In this document: in pieces, positions 16,247 to 25,113 of the stretch
Layout of the letters: every line of letters starts with the position of its first letter
Position numbering within the stretch: the stretch's first letter is position 1
Source of the DNA: an uncultured Prevotella sp.
GTDB lineage: Bacteria > Bacteroidota > Bacteroidia > Bacteroidales > Bacteroidaceae
Direction: 5' to 3'
Length of the DNA: 35,477 nt
Assembly (NCBI GenBank): GCA_934203355.1
Contig: CAKPZC010000019.1
Location: forward strand, 1-35,477
The notes under the pieces: model-generated
What the model saw: only the letters and a program-made list of their open reading frames with translations
The model's database searches: none
What the model was told of the DNA's origin: nothing
Made by a program: the position numbers and the translations under genes

Positions 16247-18385
16247 TTACAAACCTCTTGCCTTCAGCAATCCTGAGGCATCGGGACTATCCATTCCAGT
16301 AAAATCGGTGAACATCTGCATCTGATCCTTAGTGTTGCCACGGCTCAAAATCTTGTCACGCAGAGCCTGACCAACAGCAGGATCCAAAGCTCCATGCTTC
16401 TCAAAATAGTCGGCGATATTTACAGCAAGCACTTCAGTCCATAGGTAGCTATAGTATCCGGCAGCATAACCTCCACCCCATACATGATTGAAGTAAGACG
16501 TGCTATAGCGAGGAGGAATCTGGACATTGAGGAGTCCCGCATTATGGAGCTGTTCTTTCTCAAAAGCACCAGCCATATAGGGCGATGGCACTTCATCAGT
16601 GCTAATCTTGTGCCAAGCCAAGTCAAGCCATGTCGACGCGAGGTTCTCACCCAAGGCATAGGCTGTGTGGAAGTTGATGCTCTTCAACATACGCTCCTTT
16701 AAATCGGCAGGCATAGGCTCACCTGTAGTAGTGTGGCGTGCGTAGTGGTCGAAAATCTCCGGAATACTTGCAAAAGATTCATTAAACTGCGACGGCATTT
16801 CCACAAAGTCGCGAGCTACAGCCGTGCCCGACAGTGTGTTGTACTGACAGTCGGAGAGGATTCCATGAAGTGCGTGTCCAAACTCATGGAACATTGTGCA
16901 TACCTCGTCCCATGTTATGAGCGAAGGCTGTCCCTCTGGAGCCTTAGCATTGTTGCACACATTGTATATAATAGGCAGTTGCCCACGCTGGCGACTCTGT
17001 TTTGCAAACGCACTCATCCATGCTCCACCTCGCTTTGTAGGACGACGGAAGAAGTCGCTGTAGAAGAGTGCTATGGTCTTACCATTACGGTCGACAACCT
17101 CAAACACCTTCATGTCAGGATGATAAGTCGGGATGTCCTTTCGCTGTTTGAAAGTCAATCCATAGACACGGTTGGCTGCATAAAACACACCATTCAGCTG
17201 AACACTGTCTACGTTGAAGTAGGGTTTAATCTCGTCGTCGGAGATATTGAGCATCTCCTTCTTCATCTTGGCAGAATAATAGAACCTGTCGTAGGGCTGT
17301 AGTCTGAAATCCTTGCCCTCTATCTTCTGTGCATATTGCTCGATTGCCTGGGTCTCGACATTAGCCTTTGGCGTGTATTCCTTGATGAGCTGAGTAAGGA
17401 AATCGTCCACATTCTTGGTATTCTTTGCCATAGTCTTTTCAAGCGAATAGTCGGCATAGCAATTGTAGCCCATCAGTTTGCCTTTCTCGGCGCGCAGTTT
17501 AGCTATCTCAGTAACTATAGGGAAAGTATTGAATTCTGGGTTAGTGCCGTCGGCACGATGGATGCTTGCCATGTAGACCTTACGTCGCAACTCGCGGTTC
17601 TGCAAGCTGGCAAGTATAGGCTGTTGTGTAGTATTGATTATGACGATGCAATAGGGCGACTTGCTACCACGGCTCTCAGCGTCTTTCTTGCATTGCGCGA
17701 TGTCGGCTTCACTGAGTCCTGCAAGTTGTTCCTTACTGTCAACCCATACCACAGCATTGTTGGTGGCAGCAGGCAGAAGGTTGCCCCATTGCTGCTGCAA
17801 CTCAGATATTCGCATATTGATTTGCTTCATGCGTTCCATCTTGTCAGCCGAAAGCAAGGCACCCGAGCGCACAAAACCCTTGTAGATTTCCTCAGTGAGT
17901 CGCTGGTCCTCACCCTTAAGTTTGGCATATTCGTTGTCGTAAACATATTTAATGCGCTCAAACAGCTGCTGATTGAATGATATTTCGTTCTCAAGGTCTG
18001 TCAGCATTGGCATCACTTTTTCCTCGGTCTCGGCGATGATAGGAGTTTTGTGAGCACTTGTAAGCCCGAAGAACACGTTGGTAACACGGTCAAGCAACTC
18101 ACCGCTTTCCTCATAAGCAAGGATAGTGTTCTGAAAGTTAGGCTTCTTCTTGTTGTTGATTATCTTCTGGATGTTCTCGCGCTGCATTTTCACAGCAGCC
18201 TCGATTGCAGGTAGATAATCGGTCTCTTGAATACGAGTAAAATCAGGAGCACCGAATGGCAAACTGCTCTTCTGTAAGAGCGGATTCTGACGTTGTGCGC
18301 CCGTACCTTCTGCCGACACGGTTGCTGGCATCTGCAACAAAGTTGCAGCCAAGCCAATAGTAAAGAATGTTCTGCTTAAGTTCAT
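16247..18385 (-). CDS. dcp: M3 family metallopeptidase (Dcp-like peptidyl-dipeptidase), exported
   Basis: A 712-residue oligopeptidase with a predicted signal peptide (MNLSRTFFTIGLAATLLQMP, cleavage near AEG), so probably periplasmic, unlike the cytosolic E. coli Dcp and OpdA. The zinc motif is HEFGH (His500, Glu501, His504) in VCTMFHEFGHALHG; the third ligand is expected in the NFHTAY to SQFNESFAS region about 25 residues on. The C-terminal FNHVWGGGYAAGYYSYLWTEVLA is diagnostic of the M3A group. Assignment to Dcp rather than oligopeptidase A rests on overall resemblance to Bacteroidota Dcp proteins. It is 32 nt after the FKBP gene in the same direction and is followed by a hairpin. Confidence 0.92.
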   Translation of the reverse strand: MNLSRTFFTIGLAATLLQMPATVSAEGTGAQRQNPLLQKSSLPFGAPDFTRIQETDYLPAIEAAVKMQRENIQKIINNKKKPNFQNTILAYEESGELLDRVTNVFFGLTSAHKTPIIAETEEKVMPMLTDLENEISFNQQLFERIKYVYDNEYAKLKGEDQRLTEEIYKGFVRSGALLSADKMERMKQINMRISELQQQWGNLLPAATNNAVVWVDSKEQLAGLSEADIAQCKKDAESRGSKSPYCIVIINTTQQPILASLQNRELRRKVYMASIHRADGTNPEFNTFPIVTEIAKLRAEKGKLMGYNCYADYSLEKTMAKNTKNVDDFLTQLIKEYTPKANVETQAIEQYAQKIEGKDFRLQPYDRFYYSAKMKKEMLNISDDEIKPYFNVDSVQLNGVFYAANRVYGLTFKQRKDIPTYHPDMKVFEVVDRNGKTIALFYSDFFRRPTKRGGAWMSAFAKQSRQRGQLPIIYNVCNNAKAPEGQPSLITWDEVCTMFHEFGHALHGILSDCQYNTLSGTAVARDFVEMPSQFNESFASIPEIFDHYARHTTTGEPMPADLKERMLKSINFHTAYALGENLASTWLDLAWHKISTDEVPSPYMAGAFEKEQLHNAGLLNVQIPPRYSTSYFNHVWGGGYAAGYYSYLWTEVLAVNIADYFEKHGALDPAVGQALRDKILSRGNTKDQMQMFTDFTGMDSPDASGLLKARGL

Positions 18386-18417
18386 ATTGGTTATATTTGA
18401 TTAGTTTAACTGTTCCA

Positions 18418-18816
18418 TCACGCTATTCCCAACAATTCTATCTCGAACACAAGGGTCGAGCCGCCTGGTATTCCTGGCTGTGAGAACTTGCCATAACCCA
18501 TATTGGCAGGAATATACACCTCCCACTTGTCGCCCACGCACATCTCCTGCATGGCAATTATCCATCCTTCGATGAGGTCACAAAGGCGCACTGCCAACGG
18601 GGCTCCACCACGACTGGAGTCGAATTTCTTGCCATTTATCGTCCAACCTGTGTAATGTGCTGTAACAATACTGCGAGGAGTGGGATGCTTACCGTCGGCG
18701 TTGCCTTCCGACAACACCTTATAGTAAATACCGCGCGAAAGGGCCTTCACATCCTCTTCCTTGGCTTTCTCGGCAATCCATTCAAGATTTGCCTTAGCGT
18801 ATTCTCGTTTGTTCAT
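18418..18816 (-). CDS. FKBP-type peptidyl-prolyl cis-trans isomerase
   Basis: A 132-residue protein without signal peptide. An N-terminal Lys/Glu-rich helix of about 45 residues is followed by an FKBP domain: VTAHYTGWTINGKKFDSS, GWIIAMQEMCVGDKWEVYIPANMGYG, and the C-terminal strand GSTLVFEIELLGIA. It speeds proline isomerisation in folding proteins; the position before a secreted M3 peptidase gives no firm partner. It has a good promoter 30 nt upstream of its ATG and heads the group FKBP-M3-M18. Confidence 0.94.
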   Translation of the reverse strand: MNKREYAKANLEWIAEKAKEEDVKALSRGIYYKVLSEGNADGKHPTPRSIVTAHYTGWTINGKKFDSSRGGAPLAVRLCDLIEGWIIAMQEMCVGDKWEVYIPANMGYGKFSQPGIPGGSTLVFEIELLGIA

Positions 18817-18845
18817 TTTTTGATTGTTGATTTGATTTTATTTTG

Positions 18846-18876
18846 CAAAGATAGCGCAAATCGGGTGCAATACAAA
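18846..18876 (-). promoter_or_regulatory. Promoter of the FKBP-M3 peptidase unit
   Basis: TTTG (18876-18873), 19 nt, TATCTTTG (18853-18846) then C on the minus strand, an exact fit. The bases after TTTG read TATTG, as in the promoters at 2481-2511 and 12416-12446. Confidence 0.88.
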
Positions 18877-18938
18877 ACGAAATCAATCCTTTTTCATCTA
18901 CAAATCCACGATTACACAACGATAATGCCAGTTTTAGA

Positions 18939-18970
18939 CTTGTATATCTCACATTTTAAACATAACTTTG
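18939..18970 (+). promoter_or_regulatory. Promoter of the methyltransferase gene
   Basis: CTTG (one mismatch to TTTG), 20 nt, then TAACTTTG and C. The leader would be about 110 nt to the ATG at 19089. Confidence 0.7.
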
Positions 18971-19088
18971 CAAAATGTAGAAGTCAACCGTCACCGAAGT
19001 TGGTGATATAAGCTATAATTATACACTAAAATATTTGTAATCTTGCCTCTCCATTTTTCAAATGAACAATAAATACATAATAGAAACT

Positions 19089-19817
19089 ATGAAAGTATCA
19101 ACAATCGACCCCTCACATGACCCTATGGGGGCAGCCATACGCGACTATCATCTTACGGGTAAAAACGCGCGCCTGCGAGTCATGTCCTCAATGTTCGACG
19201 ATGACGAGATGCCTGTACCACACCTCTTTCGCACATTCAACGAGATGCCACCTCTGGAACAATTGGCTATTAACATGGCAAGTGGCAGAGTTCTCGACAT
19301 TGGTGCGGGTGCGGGATGCCACGCTCTCGCCTTACAAGAGCGAGGCATTGAGGTTAAGGCGATTGACATTTCACCACTAAGTTGCGAAGTTATGAGAGAG
19401 CGAGGCATAAAGGACGTGGAGTGTATAAACATCTACAACACTCAGTTTCAAGGGACTTTCGACACTCTGCTATTGCTGATGAACGGTACTGGTATAGCTG
19501 GAAAACTCAAACTACTGCCCTATTTGCTCAACCGCTTGAAGGAACTCCTTGCCCCCGACGGATGTATTCTTATCGACTCCTCCGACTTGAGATATATCTA
19601 CGAAAACGAAGACGGCTCAATAGACATCGACCTTAACGCCCCCTACTATGGCGAGGTGGACTACCGTATGCAATACCACGGAGTGAAGGGCGAAACGTTT
19701 GACTGGCTATATACCGACCCCACTCTACTCAACTCAATTTGCCAACAAAATGGATTAAAATGCGAGATAGTTGGAACAGGCGAACACTATGACTATTTGG
19801 CAAAACTGACACGATAG
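19089..19817 (+). CDS. Class I SAM-dependent methyltransferase
   Basis: From the ATG at 19089 the product is 242 residues (MKVSTIDPSHDPMGAAIRDY). An in-frame ATG at 19062 adds nine residues; I prefer 19089 because the family as I recall it begins close to the DPxxDPMG segment. Motif I is VLDIGAGAGCHALAL (about residues 68-82) and the acidic residue after strand 2 is in VKAIDIS. LLLMNGTGIAG and the ILIDSSDLRYIYE region follow the Rossmann order. The family is common as a single-copy gene in Bacteroidales, but the substrate is unknown; a small-molecule or protein target is equally possible. It stands alone, with its own promoter, between two minus-strand groups. Confidence 0.88.
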   Translation: MKVSTIDPSHDPMGAAIRDYHLTGKNARLRVMSSMFDDDEMPVPHLFRTFNEMPPLEQLAINMASGRVLDIGAGAGCHALALQERGIEVKAIDISPLSCEVMRERGIKDVECINIYNTQFQGTFDTLLLLMNGTGIAGKLKLLPYLLNRLKELLAPDGCILIDSSDLRYIYENEDGSIDIDLNAPYYGEVDYRMQYHGVKGETFDWLYTDPTLLNSICQQNGLKCEIVGTGEHYDYLAKLTR

Positions 19818-19874
19818 ATTACCTATCATAATGAACACCAATTGCAAGATATAGATAAAAAGAAACGACTTTAC

Positions 19875-19955
19875 ATTCGTTAATCACGAATAAAAAAAGC
19901 CACCTGACAAGCGCAAAAAATTCTCTCTATATGATAACTTTTCACGCTTGACAGG
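19875..19955. other. Inverted repeats in the convergent spacer
   Basis: A 6-bp hairpin ATTCGT-taatc-ACGAAT (19875-19891) and an 11-bp inverted repeat with one mismatch (19903-19913 and 19945-19955) around 31 nt of AT-rich sequence. They lie between the methyltransferase and GH84 genes, which converge. Either could end transcription, but neither has a clean T run. Confidence 0.5.
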
Positions 19956-19958
19956 CAA

Positions 19959-20013
19959 CATATTTCAATACTAAACAAACATATATTCAATACTAAACGA
20001 ACATATATTCAAG
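19959..20013. repeat. 22-bp tandem repeat, about 2.5 copies
   Basis: The unit ATATATTCAATACTAAACRAAC occurs at 19959-19980 (slightly diverged), 19981-20002, and as an 11-nt partial copy at 20003-20013. It sits directly beyond the GH84 stop codon. Confidence 0.85.
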
Positions 20014-20025
20014 ATGCGTCCTAAT

Positions 20026-22218
20026 TTACTTCGTAGCAAATCTGAAACTGCGGAAATATACTTTCAGGTCATTTCCCGAGGAGTTGGTGAGGCGCAATTT
20101 AGTTGCTTTGAGTCCGTCGATTTCACTTCCTGTGTTTACGACAGTCTTTTTGCGCTGATTCATTATAAGGCTTACTGGGCGCCATGAACCATCGACCATC
20201 ACTTCGAGTTTGAACTTACTGGCAACATCCTCCACATCAAAATTGAAATCCATGCCATTGAGAGTCACAGCATGCTCGGTGGATATTTCGATGAATCCGT
20301 CCTTTTGCCAATTTATAACCTCATTCGACGGAGCAACAGTTACGTTGGTGTTCTTTATACTCACGGGCAACAGTCGCAATTGCTCCACGTCGCTTGAGAG
20401 TTTATATGGCATGTATTCCGAAACGTTTGAAAGGCTTGTACCATGTTGTGTGTTATAGTTGTCGACAGCCAGAGTGAAGAGTTTCTGTAGTGTGGGCAAC
20501 ATCACTTTTGTACCAACCTTTATGCCTGGCTGCAGAGCATGACGCACATCGGAATTCTCAAGTTCAAACATCTGCTCCTGTATTGATACTGCCTGTCGAT
20601 ATAGTTCCGTGAATTCCACATTAGGATTGCCAAGGTTCATCATTACCACCGTAGAACCGTAGTCAGCAAGATTCTTGGCTTGCAAGAGCCATGGGCGCAG
20701 TTCTCGAATCAACCCTTTGTTGCTCTTGTCGGCTAGCAGTAGGTCGCAGGCATTCTTTAGTTTCAGACACTTGGCGTTGATTTCAGCGATAGCGTCGCGA
20801 TTGCCCTTGATAGCAGCAGAGGCAACATCTTTGAGTTCCTCACCCTCATCGCGTCGGAACCCATGACCATTCTGTCCGAGGTCCTTGTTGTAGAGCGCAA
20901 AGGTGTGGAGCGCATCAGCGTTGTTGGGCAGCAAGTTGCGTATACCCTTTAGCCAGTCGGTGTCAGAATCATATGCTTTCATGTTCCAAGTATAATCCGC
21001 AATGCCATAGAGTGCTATTTTCGAAGCCTCGGCGTGTTCCATAGGATTAGACACAAATCCCGACACGTCGTCTGCAATGTCCTTGCCATTGCCATAGGTA
21101 GGTCCGAGCAGTACATGGTCTCTCACAAAGTCGCTCACTGGAAAGTTCCACCAAATGTAAGCTTTGCGATCAATACGGCTGTTAATCCACTCCATCGACT
21201 CCTTGTCGATGCAATGCACCACGGAGTTTCCAGTCCACATGATGCGTATGTCCTTATTCATCTTGGTACCAAGCGTACGCAGATACCCTTTCTCGTCATT
21301 AGCCCATGCGCGGTTATACTCAGTGGGACACATGATAAGCGGCGATATATCATGGTGGCGATTGATGAAATTGTTGTCAACATAGTTCAGTAATTCTGCC
21401 TGCTTATCGGCCTTAGCACCTTCGCCCCAAATATCGTCAAAGAACACTGCAAACGAACGTATGCCGAGAGCGTACATCAATTCAAGCTTGTTGACAAGGT
21501 TGTCGCGGTCTTCAGTATTCCACTTGATATCCACGCCCGGATGGATTGCCCAATAGAAGTTCACTCCGTTCTTCTTCGCCTCATCGTTGAGTTCCTTTAT
21601 GCGGTTAGCCTCATCGGCAGGATAGGGTTTGCGCCACTGGTCGCGATGGTAAGGATCATCCTTGGGACCATAGATATAGGTATTCATCTTGTTGCGTCCG
21701 TAGAAAGCGATCTGACTAAGACGTGCCTTGTGACTCCATGGAGTGCCATAGAATCCCTCTACCGTTCCACGTAAATCCACATCGGGCCAGTCGGTCACTG
21801 TTCCAGTCTCGAGTTTACCCTCGGCAATAGAACCAAGCAGAGTCTGCACTCCATAGAAAAGTCCCACCTCATCATTGCCCACGATTACAGTACCTTTGTC
21901 GCCCACACTCATCCAATAGCCCTCAGCTTTCTTAGGCAGATACTTTGCGTAGGTCTTGACACTCTTGTCGCCCCTCACGCCGAGAGTGATTGTATATTTG
22001 GCATTGGGTTCAACCTTCACTCCGCCTCGCAGGGCAGCTACTGCAAATGAGCTTTCACGCTGATTGCTCGTCTTTATGCTCACACTTTGTGGCAGAGCAG
22101 CAAATCCAGTACTTTCGACATTTTGCGGCACTGGATTTACAAGTTTAAATTGTGCTTTGGCTGGCATTGTAGCTGCCAATGCTAATGCGGAAATAATTCC
22201 GATTGATAGTTTGTTCAT
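20026..22218 (-). CDS. GH84 beta-N-acetylglucosaminidase (O-GlcNAcase-like), secreted
   Basis: A 730-residue protein with a signal peptide (MNKLSIGIISALALAATMPA, cleavage after AKA). Residues about 25-145 form the GH20/GH84-type N-terminal domain, followed by the catalytic barrel starting at RGTVEGFYGTPWSH. The substrate-assisted catalytic pair is Asp261-Asp262 (FFDDIWGE), matching Asp242-Asp243 of the well-studied BtGH84. A helical region and a C-terminal discoidin-like segment (about 600-730) follow. The enzyme hydrolyses terminal beta-linked GlcNAc; in gut bacteria the source is thought to be host or microbial glycans. It lies 51 nt after the ABC ATPase gene on the same strand without a visible promoter, so co-transcription is possible though no functional link is evident. 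Confidence 0.93.
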   Translation of the reverse strand: MNKLSIGIISALALAATMPAKAQFKLVNPVPQNVESTGFAALPQSVSIKTSNQRESSFAVAALRGGVKVEPNAKYTITLGVRGDKSVKTYAKYLPKKAEGYWMSVGDKGTVIVGNDEVGLFYGVQTLLGSIAEGKLETGTVTDWPDVDLRGTVEGFYGTPWSHKARLSQIAFYGRNKMNTYIYGPKDDPYHRDQWRKPYPADEANRIKELNDEAKKNGVNFYWAIHPGVDIKWNTEDRDNLVNKLELMYALGIRSFAVFFDDIWGEGAKADKQAELLNYVDNNFINRHHDISPLIMCPTEYNRAWANDEKGYLRTLGTKMNKDIRIMWTGNSVVHCIDKESMEWINSRIDRKAYIWWNFPVSDFVRDHVLLGPTYGNGKDIADDVSGFVSNPMEHAEASKIALYGIADYTWNMKAYDSDTDWLKGIRNLLPNNADALHTFALYNKDLGQNGHGFRRDEGEELKDVASAAIKGNRDAIAEINAKCLKLKNACDLLLADKSNKGLIRELRPWLLQAKNLADYGSTVVMMNLGNPNVEFTELYRQAVSIQEQMFELENSDVRHALQPGIKVGTKVMLPTLQKLFTLAVDNYNTQHGTSLSNVSEYMPYKLSSDVEQLRLLPVSIKNTNVTVAPSNEVINWQKDGFIEISTEHAVTLNGMDFNFDVEDVASKFKLEVMVDGSWRPVSLIMNQRKKTVVNTGSEIDGLKATKLRLTNSSGNDLKVYFRSFRFATK

Positions 22219-22269
22219 ACTGTTATTTTTGATTTGTTGTTGTTCGATTGTTTTTTCTTTCAGCCTGTC

Positions 22270-23754
22270 TTAGTTTCTTATGAGCACCTTTGTCTTGTCG
22301 ACACATTTCGGAAGATCCTCCTCATAGTGTGTCACCATAATCAGAGTTTTGCCCTTGCGTCGGCAAAATGTCTCCACCACCTCTATCACGTGGCGGCGGT
22401 TGGACTCGTCAAGTCCATGAAGAGGCTCGTCAAGAATGAGTAATTCAGGATCTTTCACCATGGCTCGAGCAAGCAATACTAGGCGTTGTTCTCCGCTCGA
22501 CAATTTCAGAAAGCTCCTGTCAACCAGATGCTCAATACCGAAGATGCGCAGCCAGAACAAGCAAGTAGCACGGTTTCGTGGGTCTGGCTTCACATAAAGA
22601 CTCACAGCATTACTGAATCCGCTTGCCACAACACGTTCCACATCGACATTGCTTCGGAAAGCGCGGTGCATCTCGGGCGACACATAACCTATATGCTTCT
22701 TAATGTCCCAAATGCTTTCGCCAGAGCCTCGCGCGCGGTCGAAGAGCGTAATGTCGCAAGCATAGCTTTGCGGATTGTCAGCACAGACCAGGCTCAGCAA
22801 TGTTGATTTGCCACTACCGTTGCGTCCCATAAGTGCCCACCGCTCGCCACTACGCACAGTCCAATCGAGGTTATTGAGTATGGTGCGCTCTCCGTAGCGT
22901 ATGCTCACTTTTCGCATGTCGACCACCCGTTCGGCATTATACTCTTCGTCATTGTATGGCAAGTCGATGATTTGCTGTTGCCAGTTGTCTGGCAGACTGC
23001 TTTCCATAGGGTTATCGTTGCCAGATTCGAGATATTCATCCCTTGTCACCTTGCGTCCTATCCTCATTCCGCTCACCTCCACCACGTGTGTAATGAACTC
23101 CGGTATGTCTTGCCTACGATTTACGACTATCATTATCTGTATGCCGTGCTCTTTGGATAGCGTCTGCAGAAGAATAGTGAGCTGGCGGCGCGCTTCCTTG
23201 TCGAGTCCAATGTAAGGATTGTCGATGATAAGCAATCGGGGTTGAGAGAATATAGACGAAGCGATAATAAGTTTGCGCAGTTCTCCACTCGACAATAGTA
23301 TCACGTATTTGTCGAGCATGGTATCAAGCCCAAACAGCTCATAGATATGCTTTTGCAGCTCCCTGCGCTCGTCAGTGTCGTCGCCTGCGGCTTGATAGGC
23401 AGTTTCAAGACGCGAGCCTACTGTGGCTGTCGCAGGGTCGATTTCGGTCTGATTCCACCGTTGTTGTAGATAATAAGTGGTGTCGTTGTCACCTCCATAT
23501 GTGTCCTTAAAACACACATATTTGATATTGTCAGAGACATATTGTTTTGTCGACGGCGCAAAGTCATATTTTATACTGTCGCCAAGTAACGGATATTTAC
23601 CCGTGATAATGTCAACAAACATCGACTTGCCGCTACCATTACGACCCATTATAGCGAGGTTCTCGCCTTCGCACAGTGCGAAGTTCACCGGCTCCTGCAT
23701 ACGCCATTCGGGCATACGCGTAATGCCATTCACAATATTGATTATCTTCTGCAT
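22270..23754 (-). CDS. Tandem-ATPase ABC protein (ModF-like), no membrane part
   Basis: A 494-residue protein with two ABC ATPase domains and no transmembrane segment. Domain 1 has Walker A GRNGSGKS (residues 37-44), signature LSSGE (154-158) and a Walker B reading LLIIDNP, in which Asn179 replaces the catalytic Glu. Domain 2 has Walker A GRNGSGKSTLL, signature LSSGEQRLV and a complete Walker B ELLILDEPLHGLD. The two domains resemble ModF/PhrA, linked by annotation to molybdate uptake, but no modABC gene is nearby, so a transport role is not supported by context. It is 54 nt after ruvC; the gap holds a small hairpin (CAGAC-ACTTTA-GTCTG, around 23780-23795). Confidence 0.88.
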   Translation of the reverse strand: MQKIINIVNGITRMPEWRMQEPVNFALCEGENLAIMGRNGSGKSMFVDIITGKYPLLGDSIKYDFAPSTKQYVSDNIKYVCFKDTYGGDNDTTYYLQQRWNQTEIDPATATVGSRLETAYQAAGDDTDERRELQKHIYELFGLDTMLDKYVILLSSGELRKLIIASSIFSQPRLLIIDNPYIGLDKEARRQLTILLQTLSKEHGIQIMIVVNRRQDIPEFITHVVEVSGMRIGRKVTRDEYLESGNDNPMESSLPDNWQQQIIDLPYNDEEYNAERVVDMRKVSIRYGERTILNNLDWTVRSGERWALMGRNGSGKSTLLSLVCADNPQSYACDITLFDRARGSGESIWDIKKHIGYVSPEMHRAFRSNVDVERVVASGFSNAVSLYVKPDPRNRATCLFWLRIFGIEHLVDRSFLKLSSGEQRLVLLARAMVKDPELLILDEPLHGLDESNRRHVIEVVETFCRRKGKTLIMVTHYEEDLPKCVDKTKVLIRN

Positions 23755-23808
23755 AGTCTATCCTGATTGGTTATTTTTTCAGACACTTTAGTCTGCTTTT
23801 TTATATCC

Positions 23809-24369
23809 CTATGTGTGCAGTCTTTCCTGATTTTTATTGATGAAATCCTTCCATCCACTATAGTGTGTGTCGCTCACGGGGTTACCCTGCTGCATGAAGT
23901 GACAATAAGCTACGCCCAGAGCGTCGGTGGCATCCATCAGTTTTGGCATTGCCTTAGCATCGAGCCTTAGTAGCCTCTGCAACATGGCAGCTACTTGTTC
24001 CTTCGATGCCGCGCCCTGCCCAGTAATAGCCATTTTTATCTTCATCGGGGCGTATTCATGCACAGGTACACTGTGGCCAACTGCAGCAGCAATAGCCACA
24101 CCCTGCGAGCGTCCAAGTTTGAGCATCGACTGCACATTCTTGCCAAAAAATGGAGCCTCAATAGCCATCTCGTCGGGCAAGAACTCATCTATTATCAGCC
24201 CTACTCGGTTGTGAATTTTACCGAGACGCAGATAAGGGTCTGAGTCCTTGCGCATATCGATAACGCCCATGGCCACCATTTCAGCCTTGTTGCCTACAAC
24301 GCGTAGCACTCCATAGCCCATCACGTTGGTGCCAGGGTCGATGCCGAGAATTATCTTTTCTGTCTTCAA
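23809..24369 (-). CDS. ruvC: Crossover junction endodeoxyribonuclease
   Basis: A 186-residue Holliday-junction resolvase. The four metal-binding acidic residues are Asp11 (ILGIDPGT), Glu71 (MAIEAPFFGKN), Asp146 and Asp149 (LMDATDALGVAYCH). QSMLKLGRSQGVA and TGQGAASKEQV are further family segments. It resolves four-way junctions together with RuvAB, neither of which is encoded here. It starts 12 nt after the MBL gene, in the same orientation, so it is probably in one operon with it. Confidence 0.96.
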   Translation of the reverse strand: MKTEKIILGIDPGTNVMGYGVLRVVGNKAEMVAMGVIDMRKDSDPYLRLGKIHNRVGLIIDEFLPDEMAIEAPFFGKNVQSMLKLGRSQGVAIAAAVGHSVPVHEYAPMKIKMAITGQGAASKEQVAAMLQRLLRLDAKAMPKLMDATDALGVAYCHFMQQGNPVSDTHYSGWKDFINKNQERLHT

Positions 24370-24381
24370 TGTAGTGTCGGA

Positions 24382-25023
24382 TTATCTGTCTAAATACGGG
24401 TTGTGAGCCAGCTCATACCCCATTGTTGTCTTGGGTCCATGACCTGGGAGCAACGTGATGTCGTCGGGGAATTGCACAAACATGCGTAAGCTCTGGATTA
24501 TCATGAGCATACTTCCACCCTCGAAATCAGTGCGTCCGATGGAACCTCGGAAAAGAGTGTCGCCTGTAAACGCTACTTTCTCGTCCTTGATGTAGAGTAC
24601 CACACTACCCATTGAGTGACCAGGAGTCTCGATTACCTCGATTTCGTGTGAACCGAAATTGATATGATCGCCCATAGTTATTGTCTTAATCTCCATGTCG
24701 AGCGGTTCGGTGAGAGTAATTCCGAAAAGAGAAGCCTGTTTTTCTGCCTCACGCACATGACACACGTCAGAAGAGTCTATCTCAAGCGGCAGTCCATAGG
24801 TTTTGGCGATGAATGTGTCGCCGAAGTTGTGATCGAGGTGTCCGTGTGTGGCTATGAGATGGACTGGCTTCAAGTTATTCTCCTTGATGTATTTCTCGAT
24901 GGCAAGCTTCTCAGCCTCATAGTAGGCACCACAATCAATGATGACACACTCTTTGGTCTCGTCGCTCACGACATAGCAGTTTTCCTGCAACATGTTGCAG
25001 GTGAAAGTTTCTATATTAATCAT
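24382..25023 (-). CDS. MBL-fold metallo-hydrolase (glyoxalase II-like)
   Basis: A 213-residue single-domain metallo-beta-lactamase-fold hydrolase. The metal motif HxHxDH is THGHLDHNFG (His60, His62, Asp64, His65); ETPGHSMGSVVLY, FTGDTLFRGSIGRTDF and LLPGHGPKT give the remaining ligands. The order resembles glyoxalase II and YcbL proteins, but the C-terminal substrate-binding domain of true glyoxalase II is missing. The reaction is probably hydrolysis of a thioester or related ester; the substrate is not determined. It lies 90 nt after rsmG, in a spacer with two palindromes, and 12 nt before ruvC. Confidence 0.9.
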   Translation of the reverse strand: MINIETFTCNMLQENCYVVSDETKECVIIDCGAYYEAEKLAIEKYIKENNLKPVHLIATHGHLDHNFGDTFIAKTYGLPLEIDSSDVCHVREAEKQASLFGITLTEPLDMEIKTITMGDHINFGSHEIEVIETPGHSMGSVVLYIKDEKVAFTGDTLFRGSIGRTDFEGGSMLMIIQSLRMFVQFPDDITLLPGHGPKTTMGYELAHNPYLDR

Positions 25024-25036
25024 AGTTTCAGTATTT

Positions 25037-25085
25037 AGCCAAATGCATTTGGCTCTCTGTTTTATTAGTCCAAAGCATTTGGCTT
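25037..25085. repeat. Palindrome AGCCAAATGCATTTGGCT and a related half-copy
   Basis: A perfect 18-bp palindrome at 25037-25054, then 17 nt, then AAAGCATTTGGCTT at 25072-25085. The same 14-mer occurs at 29485-29498. Between rsmG and the MBL gene it may form hairpins in the message; a weak terminator or stabilising element is possible. Confidence 0.7.
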
Positions 25086-25113
25086 TATTTTATTTTAATT
25101 CTTTAGCCACTCC

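Noticed and set aside
16733..17980. Two long plus-strand frames opposite the M3 peptidase gene
   Set aside because: No recognisable domains, no promoter, and complete overlap with a conserved gene on the other strand.
23780..23797. CAGAC-ACTTTA-GTCTG hairpin as ruvC terminator
   Set aside because: The T run is on the plus strand, whereas ruvC is transcribed from the minus strand, where A residues follow the stem.
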